Assembly (NCBI GenBank): GCA_012845835.1
Contig: JABAKD010000002.1
Location: 23,788,518 to 23,852,517 of the forward strand
Reading direction: 5' to 3'
Length of the DNA: 64,000 nucleotides
Origin: Undaria pinnatifida
Lineage: Eukaryota; Sar; Phaeophyceae; Laminariales; Alariaceae
A model generated the notes under the pieces. The model saw nothing but the letters and a program-made list of their open reading frames with translations. It was not told where the DNA came from and searched no databases. The first letter of the stretch is position 1. Every line of letters starts with the position of its first letter. A program made the translations under genes and the position numbers. Positions 58,101 through 61,682 of the stretch are shown piece by piece.

Positions 58101-61100
58101 GGTATTCAATGTGCGGCGGAACTAATCCTACTCTATTTCGGTCAAATTGAATTAAAAAAAAAAAAAAGTACCTTCCGTAAATTTTGTGCAACTACTGTAT
58201 ATTAGTGAAACATACATGTACCACGCAGCTTGCAAAGTTGACTTTCAACCATTCAATCGGTTGTAGTCACAGCTGACGTTTTTCAATTTTTGTAAAAAAA
58301 AGAAAAAAATGGCCGTTTCATCCCGAGCGGTCGATTATTGGACAGATGACGCGCTTCAGCAGTGTTTTCTCAATTCTGGTGTTGGTACAATGCTTTGAAA
58401 ACTAAAACTAAAATGATCGGAACCCAGTTTTGGTGGCGTTGAAAACACACGTTACCGCACCTGCCTCGACAAACTCTCAAGGACTTACAGCGAAACCAGT
58501 TCGAGAAGAGTTGTGTTTTATTTGTGCGTGCACGGGACCCGTCAGAACTGGCTTTGGTGCCGTGTACGTTGAGTGCGGTGGACAAACGTGGCCGAAAAAA
58601 ATGTTGACTTACACAAATATACACACAAACACAAACAAACAGAGAAAGTTGTTCAGGGCACCCTACCCTCGTATGCGATCCGATATAAAGAGACTTTTTT
58701 CCCTTGGAAAACCAAGAAAAAAAGGTTCAGCGCTGCGCGCTTCGCGCGCCTCGGTATGATTTATTTATATAGCAAAAACCCCTCATTTCCTGGCAGGCGT
58801 TATCGCCTGCTTGAACGAGATAAATCCAACCCCTTTCTTGTCGAAAGGCATTGGGCGGATAGCAAAGAAGCAACACAAGAGGTACAACATCCGAGCAACC
58901 CTCGTGCGAGTGACCAAAAACAAACCCAGAGGCACCCCTGCATGGCCGTTTTTGTCTTACAGTATTGTTCGTTTCGATAAATACATAGGACCTGGGTTTA
59001 TTCATCGGGCTGCACCAGTTCATTCACTCTGCTGGAGGGGTCGCAGCGTGCGTCGTTGGTTTCTTCGGCGTACAGTGCTTCCTACCGTGCCTGGCATTCA
59101 CCCAATTTAGGAAGATTTTTTGCAGATATTTTCTACTTAAGACGGGGGTACATACAGTAGCAACCAAAACCAAATGTGGTCAGAAAAAAAAGCGTACTAC
59201 GCCTCATTTTTTAAGCTTATCGTGGGTTATGGTTAGAGGTGTTACCCGCTTGAGCACCCATGCTAAACGGGTACCCGCTAACTTTGGAAAAAAAGTATCC
59301 GGGTACTCTCGAGTATTTACGGCTAGCGTGGGCGGGTACCCGGGCACCCATTTGACAGCCGGTTAGCCGCGGGGTACCCGTCTAACATCCGGGTACCCGT
59401 CTAGCATGCGGGTACCCGTCTACCAGCCGGGTACACGGGTATCCGGGGCATAAGAATCGATTGCGTTTGGAACAAAATAATAGTTGGTAACGCAACGGGT
59501 ACGAAACACGACCTAGGGGACGTAATCTAGGGGATGATCAGTTGCCATTCCCGGAGTTGTCGAGGTAAAGCAACGGGTACCCGGGTGGGTACCCGAGTAC
59601 CCGTTCAAACCGGGTACCCGGGTATTCGGGGTATTTGAGACATAACTTTCATTTTGAAAAGGGTTTCCTGGAGATAGTGTATGAAATACGGCCCAGAGGG
59701 CGTTATTGAGGGGTTCGCCGTAGTTTCAAAGGTAAACCAACGGGTACCCGGGTACAAGAGGCCCTACTACTCGGCGAGTATAAATCGCTGCTCGTACCCA
59801 TGACGGGCATTGGCAAGCCGGGTAATACTCGCAAGTACCCGAATAATTGGCAAAAGTGTAACAGCTCTAATTATGATTGTTATGGTCCCCGGTAATATGT
59901 TTTCTCCTCGCGGACACCGAAGGGCACAAGCGGGTCGGCGTTTCAACGCTGCCGTCCGTCTTGGGAGTAATTTAAGCAAAAAGTTTTTGCTGTTTTCCCC
60001 TTTCATTTCGCCCACAGAAGAACAGGAAAACAGTAACTACTCCAAAATTAGAATGTGTAAGCAGACCCGAAAAACGCCAGAAACTTTTCATCTCATTTCT
60101 CTTTCAAAGACGCTTTTTGGGTAAAATCAAGCAAAAAAATACCAGGTACATTACAATAATTTTGGGAAGTTTAAGACAAAAAAAATCTTCGTGAGTAATG
60201 GTCCTAATGTTCACATAGCCACGCACTAGGGTAGAGGGCCTGTGGAAACCTCACCTTGTGGATGCTCCTGACTTCACCGCCGCGCCGCGACACGTAAGGG
60301 TCGGTGTGCAGGGGCTTGACAAAGTTGTTTTGTGTGCTCTGGATGCAGATGACAGGGATGTCTATCTGAGACAGCACCGGCCGCGTGTCGACGTGAGCGA
60401 GGGCGCCCCTGCAGAGCTGTATCCTTCCTTTGACAGATATTGGGTTGTGAACGGCGGTGTATATGTTGAGGGCCAGCGGGGTTGACACCTGTTCCGCAAA
60501 CGAACGTCGATGGGAGAGGATGAGAGAGGATGAGAGAGGATGAGAGAGGTACAGGGCAGCGAGTGTCGGCACGGTCAAGGCTATCATATTATGGCATTGT
60601 ATACACACAGTAATATATAGCATTAACATAAAAAATTATAATACACTGCAGCTGTGAGATCGAAGATTTCGTCAAAAAGTAATGTTTGCAAGCTGTGTGT
60701 ATAGCATTATATAGCGTTTTACACCAACTTACCCCCGTTTTATGCAGCGTGTTGTAGGCCACTTGCGCGTGTGGCTCAACAACTCGCTCAAAACGGACAA
60801 TACATATTTTCCAATGAGGCGCAGCGTAACGAACAGTTCCCCGGTGGTGCACAAACACCGAAAACAGTTTATTTACGCAGGTCGGGTCACTTCTCGCGGT
60901 TCGGGTCGGGTCGGGCCAGGGTGAAGCGACCCGATCCGTGACATTTGACAACCTCCTGACCCGATCGGACAAGACCTGTGATATTGTGAAGACCACCTGA
61001 TGATCCGACCCTACTCGGCCCCGTGATATTTTGAAAACCTCCTGGCCCGCCCCGCGAGGTTTTGATAACCTCCTAACCCGTGAAGCGCCGCGTCACAGGT

Positions 61101-61565
61101 ACCCCCCCTACCGAAGACTTGACCGCACCACGAAGAAGAACGCCTCGCCGTGAAGACGAAGCGTGCACACACAAGCAGGCGTGCGTCGAACATTTTGAAT
61201 GTTTCATGCGCTCGTTGCAATTTTCCGGTCTGTGTGAGACTTCTGTTGAAGTGTTGTTTTCGCCCTACGTGCCGTAATGTTTGTTTTTCTTCCATCAGGA
61301 TGTGTTCATCCTGTTTTGTGGCCATGGACTAGATTTCAGGGGGAAGGGCTAATGTGATAACATCCACCTTCTTCACCACCATCATCGTCGTCATTCTCAT
61401 CGTCGTTGTCATCATCGTCGTCATCATCATCATCCTCATCGTCGTCGTCATCGTCATCATAATCATCATCATTGTCATCATCACCATCATCATATCATCG
61501 TCATCATCACGATCGTCATCATCATCATCATCATCAACGTCATCATCGTCATCATTACCATCATC

Positions 61566-61633
<68 letters not shown>

Positions 61634-61640
61634 CATCAGT

Positions 61641-61682
<42 letters not shown>

